A stretch of 64,000 nt of DNA from Aquimarina spongiae (GCF_900141785.1 NZ_FQYP01000014.1:23948-87947), one strand, 5' to 3'. Shown: positions 36,874 to 45,926, counted from the first letter of the stretch. Notes: generated by a model not told the origin, from the letters alone. Translations and numbers: made by a program.

Positions 36874-38679
36874 TTATCGATCACCGTTTTTAAAATACTT
36901 CTGTTCTAGCTCTGCCTGAAACTCTTCCATCACCGGTTTTACGGTACTATCAGGAAGATCTGCAATTCGTATATACATCAAACCATCTACAGCGTTGTTA
37001 AATAGAGGATCCACATTAAAGGAGACAACTTTTGCATTTTGCTTGATGTACTTCTTGATCAATACCGGAATTCGAAGACTTCCCGGTTCGACCTCATCAA
37101 TGATTTTATCAAACTTATTAAGGTCACTTTTACTCTCGTCGAATACAAAATCCTTGTCGGCGTCCTTCAGTTTTACCTTGAACTCTTTTTTAGGTCGTAC
37201 ATACTGTGCCACATAAGGATCGTAGTAATGGGATTTCATAAACTCGATCATCAACGACTTCGAGAAGTTACTGAACTTATTACTGATACTCACCCCACCG
37301 ATTAGGTATTTATGTTCTGGGAAACGAAGGGTACAATGCACAATTCCTTTCCAAAGTAAAAACAAAGGCATAGGACGTTGCTGATACTCTTTGATGATAA
37401 ACGCTCTACCCATTTCGATAGACTGGCTCATCATTTTATGCAATTCTGGTTCGAATCGAAATAAGTCCTGTAGATAGAAACCATCAATCCCAAAATTCGC
37501 ATAAATCTTGGCTCCCATCCCCATGCGATAGGCTCCTGCCAATCTTTTGGCACCATTATCCCACAAAAACATGTGATGGTAATAGTCATCAAACTTATCC
37601 AGATCGATCGAATTATTGGTTCCCTCTCCTATTTCTCTAAAAGTGATCTCTCGCAATCGACCAATCTCGTTTACGATATTGGGAATGTCTTTTTTCTGTG
37701 CCAAAAAGACCTCGTAGTTCTTACTGAGTAATAACCGCTTGTCATTTTCTCTACAAAACTCGAGTTCGGCTTCGATAACTTGCGAATTACCCTCTCCCGC
37801 AATCTCTTTGGGAGATTTAGGTATTTTTAAGTTAGGTATGGATTCGCGTAATGTCTTTTTCTCATATGGATTGGCTAGCATATAGGTTTTTTTACGTAAG
37901 AAATTCGTAAAATCCTCTAGATCTGTATGCTCTTCCTGATCTTTTACCGAAATTGGATTACCGATACGCACTTTTATAGTCTTGCCATCCTGCGAGAACA
38001 ACTCACTAGGCAATTTGGCGGTTCTAAGTGAACCACTTATGGATGCCAAACGATAAAACAACCTACTGTTTCGTGCATGAAAATAAATTGGGATTACCGG
38101 AACTTTTGCTTTTTGCACCAAACGCATTGCACTGGGTTCCCAGGCTTTATCTACATAATTCTTTCCTTCTTTTTTGGTGGATACCTCTCCTGCAGGAAAT
38201 ATCCCTAGCGGCCTACCTTCTCGGATATGCATTATCGCTTCTTTGATCCCGGTATGACTCGATTTTGCATCTTTTCTATCCTCAAAAGGGTTAACCGGCA
38301 TCACAAAAGGCTTCAACGGTTTGAAATTGTGCAGTAAGAAATTGGCAATAATCTTATAATCCGCTCGATGCTCAATCATCAATTTGAGCAATAAAATACC
38401 ATCCAGACCTCCTAGCGGATGGTTGGACAACGTAATAAAAGATCCATCCTTGGGCAATCTACGCAAGTCTTCTTCGGGAATCTCATATTTTACACCATAC
38501 ATGTCGAGTACCCCGGTAAGAAATTCTAATCCTTCGAGATGCTTGACACTATCATAGTGCCTATTAACGGCAGAAACACGGGTAACTTTTAATACCACCC
38601 AACCGATAAAGGTTCCTATAAAACCCAGTTTATCTAGTTTAAGACCCGTGGCTACCTCTTTTGCTGTGACTATAGGCAT
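36874..38679 (-). CDS. Fused lysophospholipid-type acyltransferase and OlsB-like N-acyltransferase (OlsF-like)
   Basis: 601 residues. The N-terminal half is a PlsC-type acyltransferase with the NHx4D box as NHPLGGLD (near residue 85) and the substrate motif IFPAGEVSTKKEG. The C-terminal half, from about residue 310, is a GNAT-like OlsB domain (EIGRLREITFREIGEGTNN, then DLFRFEPELHKMMSQSIEMG). The same order occurs in OlsF of Serratia and Flavobacterium, which makes ornithine or glycine lipids: the OlsB part N-acylates the amino acid with a 3-hydroxy fatty acid, and the OlsA part adds the second acyl group. The amino acid used here is not evident. A TATATTTG box stands 23 bases before the ATG. 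Confidence 0.85.
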   Translation of the reverse strand: MPIVTAKEVATGLKLDKLGFIGTFIGWVVLKVTRVSAVNRHYDSVKHLEGLEFLTGVLDMYGVKYEIPEEDLRRLPKDGSFITLSNHPLGGLDGILLLKLMIEHRADYKIIANFLLHNFKPLKPFVMPVNPFEDRKDAKSSHTGIKEAIMHIREGRPLGIFPAGEVSTKKEGKNYVDKAWEPSAMRLVQKAKVPVIPIYFHARNSRLFYRLASISGSLRTAKLPSELFSQDGKTIKVRIGNPISVKDQEEHTDLEDFTNFLRKKTYMLANPYEKKTLRESIPNLKIPKSPKEIAGEGNSQVIEAELEFCRENDKRLLLSKNYEVFLAQKKDIPNIVNEIGRLREITFREIGEGTNNSIDLDKFDDYYHHMFLWDNGAKRLAGAYRMGMGAKIYANFGIDGFYLQDLFRFEPELHKMMSQSIEMGRAFIIKEYQQRPMPLFLLWKGIVHCTLRFPEHKYLIGGVSISNKFSNFSKSLMIEFMKSHYYDPYVAQYVRPKKEFKVKLKDADKDFVFDESKSDLNKFDKIIDEVEPGSLRIPVLIKKYIKQNAKVVSFNVDPLFNNAVDGLMYIRIADLPDSTVKPVMEEFQAELEQKYFKNGDR

Positions 38680-38701
38680 TCATTATAATTTGTGATAACC
38701 G

Positions 38702-38709
38702 CAAATATA
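38702..38709 (-). promoter_or_regulatory. -7 box of the acyltransferase gene
   Basis: TATATTTG on the minus strand, 23 bases before the ATG at 38679. No good TTG element was found at the expected distance. Confidence 0.4.
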
Positions 38710-38732
38710 GCAAAATCCATGAATTGATAGCC

Positions 38733-39986
38733 CTACTCTTTGGCTACCATTTGATAGGTTTCTCTAGTAATTTGCTTTAACAAAATGTCTTTATTCTTCT
38801 CTAAAGACGTAATTGCTTGATCTGTAAAATGACGAATGGTATACAAAGCAACACCAGTATTGTAGGTAACTTTAAATTTTGCTTTTAGGGTAGAAAGCAC
38901 TTTCTCAAAATGATGGAATTTGTCGTCCAGGCATACCGAGAAACTAATCGCCGAATTTTGAATCAAATCTACTTTGATATGATACTGATGAAATAACTTA
39001 AAAATCTCGCTAATATTGTCTTCTACAATAAATGAAAAATCCAGTGAAGAAAGGGATACTAAGATCTGATTTTTCTTTACAATATAGCAAGGGATATAAG
39101 GATCCAAAGGCTGCCCCTTTTTTACAGAGGTGCCATCGGCCTTTGGGTTTAAAAACGATTTTACATACAAGGGGATTTCTTTGCGTTGCAAAGGCTGGAT
39201 CGTTTTGGGATGTATTACAGATGCCCCATAAAATGCCAGTTCTATAGCTTCGCTATAGGATACTTGGCGTAGTAACTTGGTGTTTTGAAACACTCTGGGA
39301 TCTCCGTTTAATACTCCAGGAACATCTTTCCAGATGCTTACACTATCTGCACCAAGACAATACGCAAAAATCCCAGCGGTATAATCACTACCTTCACGCC
39401 CAAGTGTTGTGGTAAAATTATTAGCGTCTGATGCGATAAATCCCTGAGTAACACTCAAGGTATTTCGATCCACTTTATCTCGAATGGTTTGTTGTGTGCG
39501 TTCCCAATCTACGGTAGCATCTCGATAGGTAGTATCGGTTTTGATAAGCTCACGAGCATCTATCCATTGATTAGCAAATCCCTGATCAGCCAGGTATTCG
39601 CTAATGATTGTTGTAGAGATCAACTCTCCATAACTGACCACCTGATCATAGATATAATCGTATTGTTTGGATTTGTTACGATCCAGGGTGGTTTGCAAAT
39701 CGGTAAACAGTGCCTGTGTTTTTTGATAGATTGGATGTTGTTTATGCTCAAAAAGCGCATCGACAATATCAAAGTGATAGCGATGCAAGTCGATCATTTG
39801 CGTTTTTAGTTCGGACTCTTGTTGCAGATAAAATGCCACAATCTGCTCCAGGGCATTGGTTGTTTTTCCCATAGCAGATACTACCACTACCAATTGCTCA
39901 TGCCCAGTTTGCTTAAGCACTGTAGCGACATTTTTTACACCATCGGCATCTTTTACCGATGCACCCCCAAACTTAAAAACCCTCAT
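38733..39986 (-). CDS. Monofunctional aspartate kinase
   Basis: 417 residues. It phosphorylates L-aspartate at the entry of the lysine, threonine, methionine and diaminopimelate pathway. The start MRVFKFGGASV carries the lysine and glycine ATP site, and VVVVSAMGKTTN and GREGSDYTAGIFAY are also conserved. The C-terminal ~110 residues form ACT-like regulatory domains (IVKKNQILVSLSSLDFSFIV), the usual site for feedback by lysine or threonine. It shares orientation with the GNAT gene upstream, seven bases away. Confidence 0.93.
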   Translation of the reverse strand: MRVFKFGGASVKDADGVKNVATVLKQTGHEQLVVVVSAMGKTTNALEQIVAFYLQQESELKTQMIDLHRYHFDIVDALFEHKQHPIYQKTQALFTDLQTTLDRNKSKQYDYIYDQVVSYGELISTTIISEYLADQGFANQWIDARELIKTDTTYRDATVDWERTQQTIRDKVDRNTLSVTQGFIASDANNFTTTLGREGSDYTAGIFAYCLGADSVSIWKDVPGVLNGDPRVFQNTKLLRQVSYSEAIELAFYGASVIHPKTIQPLQRKEIPLYVKSFLNPKADGTSVKKGQPLDPYIPCYIVKKNQILVSLSSLDFSFIVEDNISEIFKLFHQYHIKVDLIQNSAISFSVCLDDKFHHFEKVLSTLKAKFKVTYNTGVALYTIRHFTDQAITSLEKNKDILLKQITRETYQMVAKE

Positions 39987-39993
39987 GCACCTT

Positions 39994-40476
39994 TTAGTTT
40001 TTGTTTACAAAGGCGTGCAGTCCTTGCTCATCCATTTGCACTACCTGCCATCCATCAAGGATGCGGGCACCACTTCTTTCGTAAAACTTGACAGCCGGAG
40101 TATTCCAATCGAGTACATTCCATTCTACACGTCGTACCCCCTGTTCTTTTGCATATTGCATCACCTGAGTGTATAACGCCATCCCAATACCTGTACCTCG
40201 CATAGATTCTCTCACGATCAGATCTTCAAGATGTACGGTACGACCTTTCCAGGTAGAGAAACGAAAATACACCAATGCAATCCCAACAATTCCTTGATCT
40301 GCAGTTTCTGCAACAAAGCAATGAAACAAAGGATGCGCTCCAAAACCTTCTCTAGTAAGGTCTTCGACAGTAACCTCGACCGCTTCGGGTTCTTTTTCAA
40401 AATCCGCCAACTCCTGGATCAAATCCAGTACCTGTGGCATATCCTGGGCAGTAGCCTCTCTTATCGTATAGCTCAT
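39994..40476 (-). CDS. GNAT N-acetyltransferase, diamine/thialysine acetyltransferase-like
   Basis: 160 residues from the ATG at 40476; the longer frame starts at a TTG at 40494 without support. The pattern IREATAQDMPQVLDLIQELA, then VYFRFSTWKGRTVHLEDLIV, then RGTGIGMALYTQVM for acetyl-CoA and VEWNVLDWNTPAVKFYERSG, is that of spermidine/spermine or thialysine N-acetyltransferases. It acetylates a small primary amine in the cytoplasm; which one is unknown. It stands seven bases upstream of the aspartate kinase gene. Confidence 0.87.
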   Translation of the reverse strand: MSYTIREATAQDMPQVLDLIQELADFEKEPEAVEVTVEDLTREGFGAHPLFHCFVAETADQGIVGIALVYFRFSTWKGRTVHLEDLIVRESMRGTGIGMALYTQVMQYAKEQGVRRVEWNVLDWNTPAVKFYERSGARILDGWQVVQMDEQGLHAFVNKN

Positions 40477-40652
40477 AGAAAAAAAGTTTATCAAAACTAT
40501 AAAATATGTTAGAGAAACCAGACAATTTTCTAATGTTATACGCCTGCAAGTTTAATTTTTGTAATTCGCAGCAAAGTTTCAGAATTTAAATTGACGAAAA
40601 CGATATAGTTGCCTAAAAAATAATACTTTTGCAGCATAAAAACGCACCTTAA

Positions 40653-41654
40653 ATGACACGCAAGAACCAAACCTTAGGAGAATTTATTATTGAAAACCAA
40701 AAGGATTTCCCGTACGCCAGTGGTGAGTTATCTCGTTTGATCAACTCGATTCGATTGGCTGCAAAAATGGTAAATCACGAGGTAAACAAAGCAGGTTTGG
40801 TAGACATTACTGGTGCGGTGGGCGAGACCAATGTACAAGGTGAAGATCAGCAGAAACTAGATGTTTTGGCTAATGAAACCTTTATCAATACGCTTACGAA
40901 TCGTGAGATCGTTTGTGGGATCGCTTCTGAAGAAAATGACGAATTCATCACCATCAAAGGGCAAAAAAATGACCACCGCAATAACTATGTAGTGCTTATG
41001 GATCCTTTGGATGGCAGTTCTAATATCGATGTTAACGTATCGGTTGGAACCATCTTTTCGATTTATCGTCGTGTTACCCCATCGGGTACTCCAGTGACTA
41101 TCGAAGACTTTTTACAACCCGGTAACTTGCAGGTTGCTGCTGGATATATCATTTATGGTACTTCTACGATGTTGGTTTATACTACGGGTAATGGTGTAAA
41201 TGGTTTTACATTGAACCCTGCCCTGGGAACGTATTATCTATCACACCCCAATATGCAATTTCCTGAGGATGGAAATATCTACTCGGTAAACGAGGGGAAC
41301 TATGTACATTTCCCACAGGGAATCAAAGATTATATCAAGTATTGCCAGGAAGAAAAAGATGATCGCCCATATACCTCTCGATATATTGGGTCGCTGGTAA
41401 GTGATATTCATCGTAACATGATTAAAGGTGGCGTGTATTTATACCCTAATACCGCCAAATCGCCAAATGGAAAACTACGTTTATTATACGAATGTAATCC
41501 TATGGCCTTTATTGCGGAGCAAGCCGGAGGTAAAGCCAGCGACGGTTTCCGAAGAATATTAGACATCAAACCTACCGAACTACACCAGCGTACCCCTTTT
41601 GTTTGCGGTAGTAAAAATATGGTAGAAAAAGTAGAGTCTTTTATGCAAAAATAG
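40653..41654 (+). CDS. fbp: Class I fructose-1,6-bisphosphatase
   Basis: 333 residues, the full family length. It hydrolyses fructose-1,6-bisphosphate to fructose-6-phosphate in gluconeogenesis. Metal- and substrate-binding motifs are intact: GIASEENDE, MDPLDGSSNIDVNVSVGT, and SDIHRNMIKGGVYLYPNT near residues 252-269, with CNPMAFIAEQAGG following. A TACTTTTG box at 40624-40631 is the likely promoter. It lies just before the GTPase operon but is separated from it by 236 bases with its own promoter. Confidence 0.97.
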   Translation: MTRKNQTLGEFIIENQKDFPYASGELSRLINSIRLAAKMVNHEVNKAGLVDITGAVGETNVQGEDQQKLDVLANETFINTLTNREIVCGIASEENDEFITIKGQKNDHRNNYVVLMDPLDGSSNIDVNVSVGTIFSIYRRVTPSGTPVTIEDFLQPGNLQVAAGYIIYGTSTMLVYTTGNGVNGFTLNPALGTYYLSHPNMQFPEDGNIYSVNEGNYVHFPQGIKDYIKYCQEEKDDRPYTSRYIGSLVSDIHRNMIKGGVYLYPNTAKSPNGKLRLLYECNPMAFIAEQAGGKASDGFRRILDIKPTELHQRTPFVCGSKNMVEKVESFMQK

Positions 41655-41704
41655 TTTTGAATCCCCTTGTATTTTGTATGCTATCGGGGAATCAATAATA
41701 ATTG

Positions 41705-41712
41705 TATATTTG
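41705..41712 (+). promoter_or_regulatory. Probable -7 box of the GTPase operon
   Basis: TATATTTG, a perfect flavobacterial -7 box, stands 179 bases before the ATG at 41891. No TTG lies at the right spacing upstream. The long leader that would follow has no reading frame of note. Confidence 0.4.
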
Positions 41713-41890
41713 CGCCATCCCTAATAAACCTTCAGCCCAAAAGGCACATAACGTATCACTCGTTCTTTTTGCCAAAAAGAAAACGTAAAAATACCGTATT
41801 TTAACATTTACGTCCTAGACTCCTTGTTTTTAAGGTTTTTATGTTAAATTTACGGATAGGTGAATTATAAACTAATAAATCAGCTCAACA

Positions 41891-42250
41891 ATGGCCAAAA
41901 ACAATAAAGCTGTACAAGAAAAAGAAGAAGTTGTAAATGATCCTTCTTCAAAAATAGAAGCGATAAAGAATCTTATTTTTGGGGATAACATTGCCGCCTA
42001 TAATTCTGAATTTGAAATAGTCAAAAAAGACATTCTATCCAAAAAGAAAGAACTAGAAGGTTTTATAGAGGACACGCGTAACGAATTGAATCAAGCGATA
42101 GATAATTTAAGCACTGATATTAATATTCGTCTTACCGAGCTTGAAGATAAGTTGGCAGACAAAGCCGAGACGCTAGATGCTCAAAAAGTAGATAAAAAAA
42201 CATTGGGAGATCTACTGATCACGCTAGGAGAAAATATCCAACAAAAGTAA
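41891..42250 (+). CDS. Coiled-coil protein of the small-GTPase operon
   Basis: 119 residues, highly charged, with no signal peptide. From about residue 45 to the end it is predicted long helix with heptad spacing (NELNQAIDNLSTDINIRLTE, then LEDKLADKAETLDAQKV). It ends KKTLGDLLITLGENIQQK. No domain is recognised. Its stop is 18 bases before the next gene, and the fixed neighbourhood (roadblock-like protein, Rab-like GTPase, histidine kinase) suggests a structural partner or effector of the GTPase. Confidence 0.8.
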   Translation: MAKNNKAVQEKEEVVNDPSSKIEAIKNLIFGDNIAAYNSEFEIVKKDILSKKKELEGFIEDTRNELNQAIDNLSTDINIRLTELEDKLADKAETLDAQKVDKKTLGDLLITLGENIQQK

Positions 42251-42268
42251 TCCCATCTGTCCAAGATT

Positions 42269-43093
42269 ATGGAAGAGCAGGATAAACTAAAACTTCTTAA
42301 GGAACTTCTTCTTACCGAGGAAAAGGAGTTTGCGGATTCTATTGCTCAAAAAGTTGAAGAACTGAACAAGATTGTACATCAAAAGCAGGAACTATCGTAT
42401 AAGGTAGATCCTATTATCGATGACAAACTCGAAGAATTTGTAGAAGAAATCCCAAAAACGCTAGGGCCAACGATTACCCAAACCCTAAAAGAGGAGATCA
42501 AAAACTCGCAAGATGCGGTGGTAGAGGCGTTGTTCCCGATCATTGGTAAAATGATCAAAAAGTACATTGCCCACGAGATGCGATTGCTAAGCGAGAACAT
42601 CAGCCGGCAGACCAAAAAGGCCTTTTCTTTCAAAAACTGGTTTCGACGTACCAAAGCCCGTGCTCAAGGAGTAAGCGAAGGCGATCTTGCGCTATCTGAC
42701 TATGCCAAGCCTCGATTGATCCAGATGTTTGTGGTAGAAAAACACTCGGGCATCCTGATTACCGATTACAGCCCCATGTCTGAAGGGACCATCGACAAAG
42801 AAATGGTAGCTGGAATGCTAACTGCCATCAAGAGCTTTGTAGAAGATGCTTTTGAGGGTGGAGATCAAAATTTGGAGCTGATCGAATACGAATTATATAC
42901 CATACATATCCAGAATTTTTATTCTTATTACATTGCAGCTGTAATCTCGGGTGCGTATTCGATGATGTTTAAAGAGGTACTAGAAGACCAATTGTTAGAG
43001 TTTGCTCAACGACATATATCGAATAGAGATTTAGAAAACAGCGCCCTTTTCACTAAAAAACTTAAAAAATATTTTGCAGATGACATTGTCTAA
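42269..43093 (+). CDS. GTPase-operon protein with coiled coil and roadblock/longin-like domain
   Basis: 274 residues. Residues 1-60 are helical. Residues 60-115 (ALFPIIGKMIKKYIAHEMRL) resemble the conserved cytoplasmic part of certain OmpA-type proteins next to bacterial Rab-like GTPases. Residues ~149-245 (LIQMFVVEKHSGILITDYSP, then GMLTAIKSFVEDAF and LYTIHIQNFYSYYIAAVIS) have the strand-helix order of roadblock/LC7 or longin domains, which bind small GTPases as in the MglA/MglB pair. The OmpA domain itself is absent, so this would be a soluble form. It overlaps the GTPase gene by 14 bases. The domain call is mine and should be confirmed by profile search. Confidence 0.72.
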   Translation: MEEQDKLKLLKELLLTEEKEFADSIAQKVEELNKIVHQKQELSYKVDPIIDDKLEEFVEEIPKTLGPTITQTLKEEIKNSQDAVVEALFPIIGKMIKKYIAHEMRLLSENISRQTKKAFSFKNWFRRTKARAQGVSEGDLALSDYAKPRLIQMFVVEKHSGILITDYSPMSEGTIDKEMVAGMLTAIKSFVEDAFEGGDQNLELIEYELYTIHIQNFYSYYIAAVISGAYSMMFKEVLEDQLLEFAQRHISNRDLENSALFTKKLKKYFADDIV

Positions 43094-43574
43094 AAAAGTT
43101 GTGCTTTTAGGACACTTCGGTGTTGGTAAAACGTCCTTATTTCGCCGTTTTGTCGATAACGAATTTTCAGAAGAATATAAAGTAACGCTTGGCGTACAAA
43201 TCAAAAAGAAAGTGGTTGCTCTACCCGACGGCAGAGAACTATCGATGATCATGTGGGATACCGAAGGGCATTCTGACAGCGTTGAAGATACTCGTAAATC
43301 CTACCTGCTAGGATCGCATGCCTTTATCTATGTATTTGATATTACCCGAGAGGAAACCTATAAACACCTAAATCAGGATCTGGAATATTTGACAAAAAAC
43401 TACGCCAAGGTCATTACCAAGGTGATCGGTAATAAACTGGATCTGGTAAAAGAAAAAGACGTTGTCGCCCACCTAAAAGAAGAAAACATCCCTTTTGATT
43501 GTTTGACCAGTGCCAAAACCAATAAAAACGTACAGGATTTCTTTTCAGAACTTGCTGTAGCCATTACCCAGTAA
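43080..43574 (+). CDS. Rab/Ras-like small GTPase
   Basis: 164 residues from the ATG at 43080 (a TTG two codons earlier extends the frame). It is a single Ras-superfamily G domain with all five motifs: G1 GHFGVGKTS (residues 11-19), G2 Thr36, G3 WDTEGH with DxxG at 60-63, G4 NKLD at 118-121, and G5 SAK at 144-146. The residue equivalent to Ras Gln61 is His64. There is no C-terminal cysteine for prenylation and no extension. It overlaps the roadblock-like gene by 14 bases and is followed after five bases by a hybrid histidine kinase gene, so the four genes are one operon. It is probably a nucleotide switch controlling the kinase or a cytoskeletal or envelope process. Confidence 0.93.
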   Translation: MTLSKKVVLLGHFGVGKTSLFRRFVDNEFSEEYKVTLGVQIKKKVVALPDGRELSMIMWDTEGHSDSVEDTRKSYLLGSHAFIYVFDITREETYKHLNQDLEYLTKNYAKVITKVIGNKLDLVKEKDVVAHLKEENIPFDCLTSAKTNKNVQDFFSELAVAITQ

Positions 43575-43579
43575 CACCG

Positions 43580-45115
43580 ATGAAAAACGATACCCTCCCA
43601 TTACAATATCATCAACAGGTTCAGGTAACTTCTGTTTCGTATCAGGGGATTATCGAAAATACCGATGCTACCCTTTTTGATTGGAAAAAAGGAACTTCCA
43701 TTTTTGATGCACATCCCTTCTTTGAAATGTTACGTAGTTTTATGGAGACTCCAGGAACCGAAGCGCTTCAGTTTCCTTGTATTCATATCGAAAATGGCAA
43801 AGATGATTTTATTTGTGATGTATCTATACAGATCAATCCGGATATCATTACCGTGATCCTTTTTGACTATACCACAAAATACAGGGAGGTGAATCAAATT
43901 GCGCAGCAAAAGAACGAATCTATACTACGCAGCCGGCAGCTTGAATTGAATAACCAGTACCTGCTCGAGAAAGAAGCTTTTAAAAACAGCTTTATAGCGA
44001 ATATCAATCACGAGATACGTACTCCGCTTACCAGCATTTTGGGTTTTGTAGAAGTGTTGGAAAAGACCAAACTTTCTTTTGAACAGGAAGAATTGGCTCG
44101 TATCATCAAACGAGAGAGCAAGCATTTGAACGCCCTGATCGATGACATGATCGATATTTCTAAAATCGAGTCGGGAACCTTAAAGATTGTTCAGGAACGA
44201 TTCTCATTTGAAGAACTGGTCCGTGGATTTGAAGAAACCTATAGTAAAGTAGCCGAAGAAAAAGGAATTGCTTTTGAAAGTGATATCGAAGACAACATAC
44301 AGGAATACCTGATCGGGGATCGCACCCGGGTATATCAGATCCTGAATAACTTATTAAACAACGCTTTTAAGTTTACCGAAGAGGGTAAAGTATCGTTTAT
44401 TGTTTCCAAAAATTACCAGCGCACCAATAAGCTGAGCCTTACCTTTAAGATCGAAGACACTGGTTTTGGTATTTTGGAAGAAAACATCCCGCATCTGTTT
44501 GAGCGTTTTACACGTTTTGAGCAAGACAAGCAGATCTCGGGAACCGGTTTAGGATTAGCAATCGTAAAAAACCTGGTCGATCTGCAAAACGGAGAAATCA
44601 AAGTAGAAAGCACCCCAGATCAGGGAACTAGTTTTATTGTAAAGCTTCCGTTTAAGTTTGAAGTTACCAAAAAGACCGCTCCAGAGCGTAAAAAGAAAAA
44701 ATACACACTCCCGGATACCAAAAAGAAATTTAGAATCCTGGTGGTAGAAGATGAGGAAATCACGCAATACCTGATCATGAAGGTACTAATCACCCAAGGA
44801 ACCTTTTTTGTGGATATTGCGATTAATGGCGAAGAGGCGATTAGTTATCTAGAGCGCCGTGCCTATGATTTGATCCTGATGGATCTATCAACCTCTAAAC
44901 AAGATGGTTTCCAGACCACGCATATGATCCGTAATAATTATGGGGATAAGTTTATCTCGCAAATCCCGATAATTGGGTTTTCGGGCAGGGCTGATGAAAA
45001 TGCACGTGATAAATGCATTCGATCCGGGATGGATGATTTTATCGCCAAACCCTTTGAGCAGGAAGATCTGATTTATAAAATCACCAAACAGATAGCAAAA
45101 AAGGCAGCCGATTAG
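43580..45115 (+). CDS. Hybrid histidine kinase with C-terminal receiver domain
   Basis: 511 residues with no transmembrane segment, so probably cytoplasmic. Residues 1-105 form an uncharacterised sensor region that could be PAS-like. The HisKA H-box SFIANINHEIRTPL places the phospho-His at 144. The ATPase domain follows (NLLNNAFKFTEEGKV, DTGFGIL, GTGLGLAIVKNL). The receiver domain starts near 385 (RILVVEDEEI) with phospho-Asp435 in LILMDLSTSKQDGF and Lys in FIAKPF. It starts five bases after the GTPase gene. The sensor region may receive the signal from the GTPase; that is inference. Its terminator overlaps the stop codon. Confidence 0.93.
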   Translation: MKNDTLPLQYHQQVQVTSVSYQGIIENTDATLFDWKKGTSIFDAHPFFEMLRSFMETPGTEALQFPCIHIENGKDDFICDVSIQINPDIITVILFDYTTKYREVNQIAQQKNESILRSRQLELNNQYLLEKEAFKNSFIANINHEIRTPLTSILGFVEVLEKTKLSFEQEELARIIKRESKHLNALIDDMIDISKIESGTLKIVQERFSFEELVRGFEETYSKVAEEKGIAFESDIEDNIQEYLIGDRTRVYQILNNLLNNAFKFTEEGKVSFIVSKNYQRTNKLSLTFKIEDTGFGILEENIPHLFERFTRFEQDKQISGTGLGLAIVKNLVDLQNGEIKVESTPDQGTSFIVKLPFKFEVTKKTAPERKKKKYTLPDTKKKFRILVVEDEEITQYLIMKVLITQGTFFVDIAINGEEAISYLERRAYDLILMDLSTSKQDGFQTTHMIRNNYGDKFISQIPIIGFSGRADENARDKCIRSGMDDFIAKPFEQEDLIYKITKQIAKKAAD

Positions 45116-45126
45116 GCCGCCTTTTT
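45097..45126 (+). terminator. Terminator of the GTPase/histidine kinase operon
   Basis: An A-rich arm and GGC-GCC stem (45098-45109 with 45115-45126, one mismatch, five-base loop) ends in five Ts. The stop codon lies within the hairpin. Confidence 0.7.
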
Positions 45127-45164
45127 ATTTTGGTTGGTGTGGTTGTATATCGTATAGATGATTA

Positions 45165-45599
45165 TTATCTATTCATGTTTTTGATCTGTTCTACAAAGTC
45201 ATCACCGTCTACTCCTTGATCTACCAAGGTAAGTGCTTTGTCTACCACATACTTTGCATTTTCGGTACGGAATCCTAAACCGATACATAGTTTTTCTAGC
45301 AATTCTACCTGATCGTCTCCTTTGATATGATCTGCATATACCATTCTTGCCAGATCAAACAAACGCTCTAATCTACGGTTATAATCTGCCGGCGGGTTGA
45401 TTGGGTGCAACTGATAGTTTTTAAGAATCTCTTTATAATCGTTTTCAGAAATATCGAGGTTGCGTGCTAATCGATCTAAGAAGGCTCTCTCTTCATCGGT
45501 GATCACACCGTCACTCATGGCTACTCTAACGATGGCTGCAAAATGGTCCTGATTTCGTTTCTGGAACCCACTATCAAATAAATCAGATATTGACATCAT
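45165..45599 (-). CDS. TerB-like protein
   Basis: 144 residues from the first of two consecutive ATGs at 45599. The longer frame from 45623 starts inside a TATATTTG promoter box (45628-45621) and is rejected. The protein is all-helical, with the TerB/DjlA N-terminal pattern AAIVRVAMSDGVITDEERAF, the acidic motif DGVITDEE, and KLCIGLGFRTENAKYVVDKA. TerB-like domains bind metal at the membrane or associate with TerC-like proteins. It is convergent with the GTPase operon. No tellurite cluster is present, so the name describes the fold only. Confidence 0.82.
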   Translation of the reverse strand: MMSISDLFDSGFQKRNQDHFAAIVRVAMSDGVITDEERAFLDRLARNLDISENDYKEILKNYQLHPINPPADYNRRLERLFDLARMVYADHIKGDDQVELLEKLCIGLGFRTENAKYVVDKALTLVDQGVDGDDFVEQIKNMNR

Positions 45600-45620
45600 G
45601 TACTTTGGTTTAATTTGCCG

Positions 45621-45628
45621 CAAATATA
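45621..45628 (-). promoter_or_regulatory. -7 box that decides the TerB-like start
   Basis: TATATTTG on the minus strand. It overlaps the first codons of the longest frame, so transcription must begin downstream of them and the ATG pair at 45599/45596 is the start, with a very short leader. Confidence 0.5.
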
Positions 45629-45926
45629 GTTAAACTCTACACCTTTTAAAATAGAAGCCTCTGCTTTTTTTGGTTACCACTAATCGAATGCAAAAATAGC
45701 CCCTTTTTGCTTGATCGACAGCAATCCTACCATTCGTCTACACCAAATCGGGTTTGAGCCCAAACCAACCGTTTTTGGGGGATAGAAGGCCTACTTTTAT
45801 ACCATAAGAAATAAAAAACGGTTCGTGGCTGATGAAACATAAAGTAAGTAACCGGGAGTTGCCTCTAAAAAGAAACATAAGCCCACCTAAACATATTGAT
45901 CTTAAGATCGCATATCGTCAACCAAA

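Noticed and set aside
45165..45623. Tellurite-resistance cluster
   Set aside because: Only a lone TerB-like gene is present; no terA, terC, terD or terZ neighbours.
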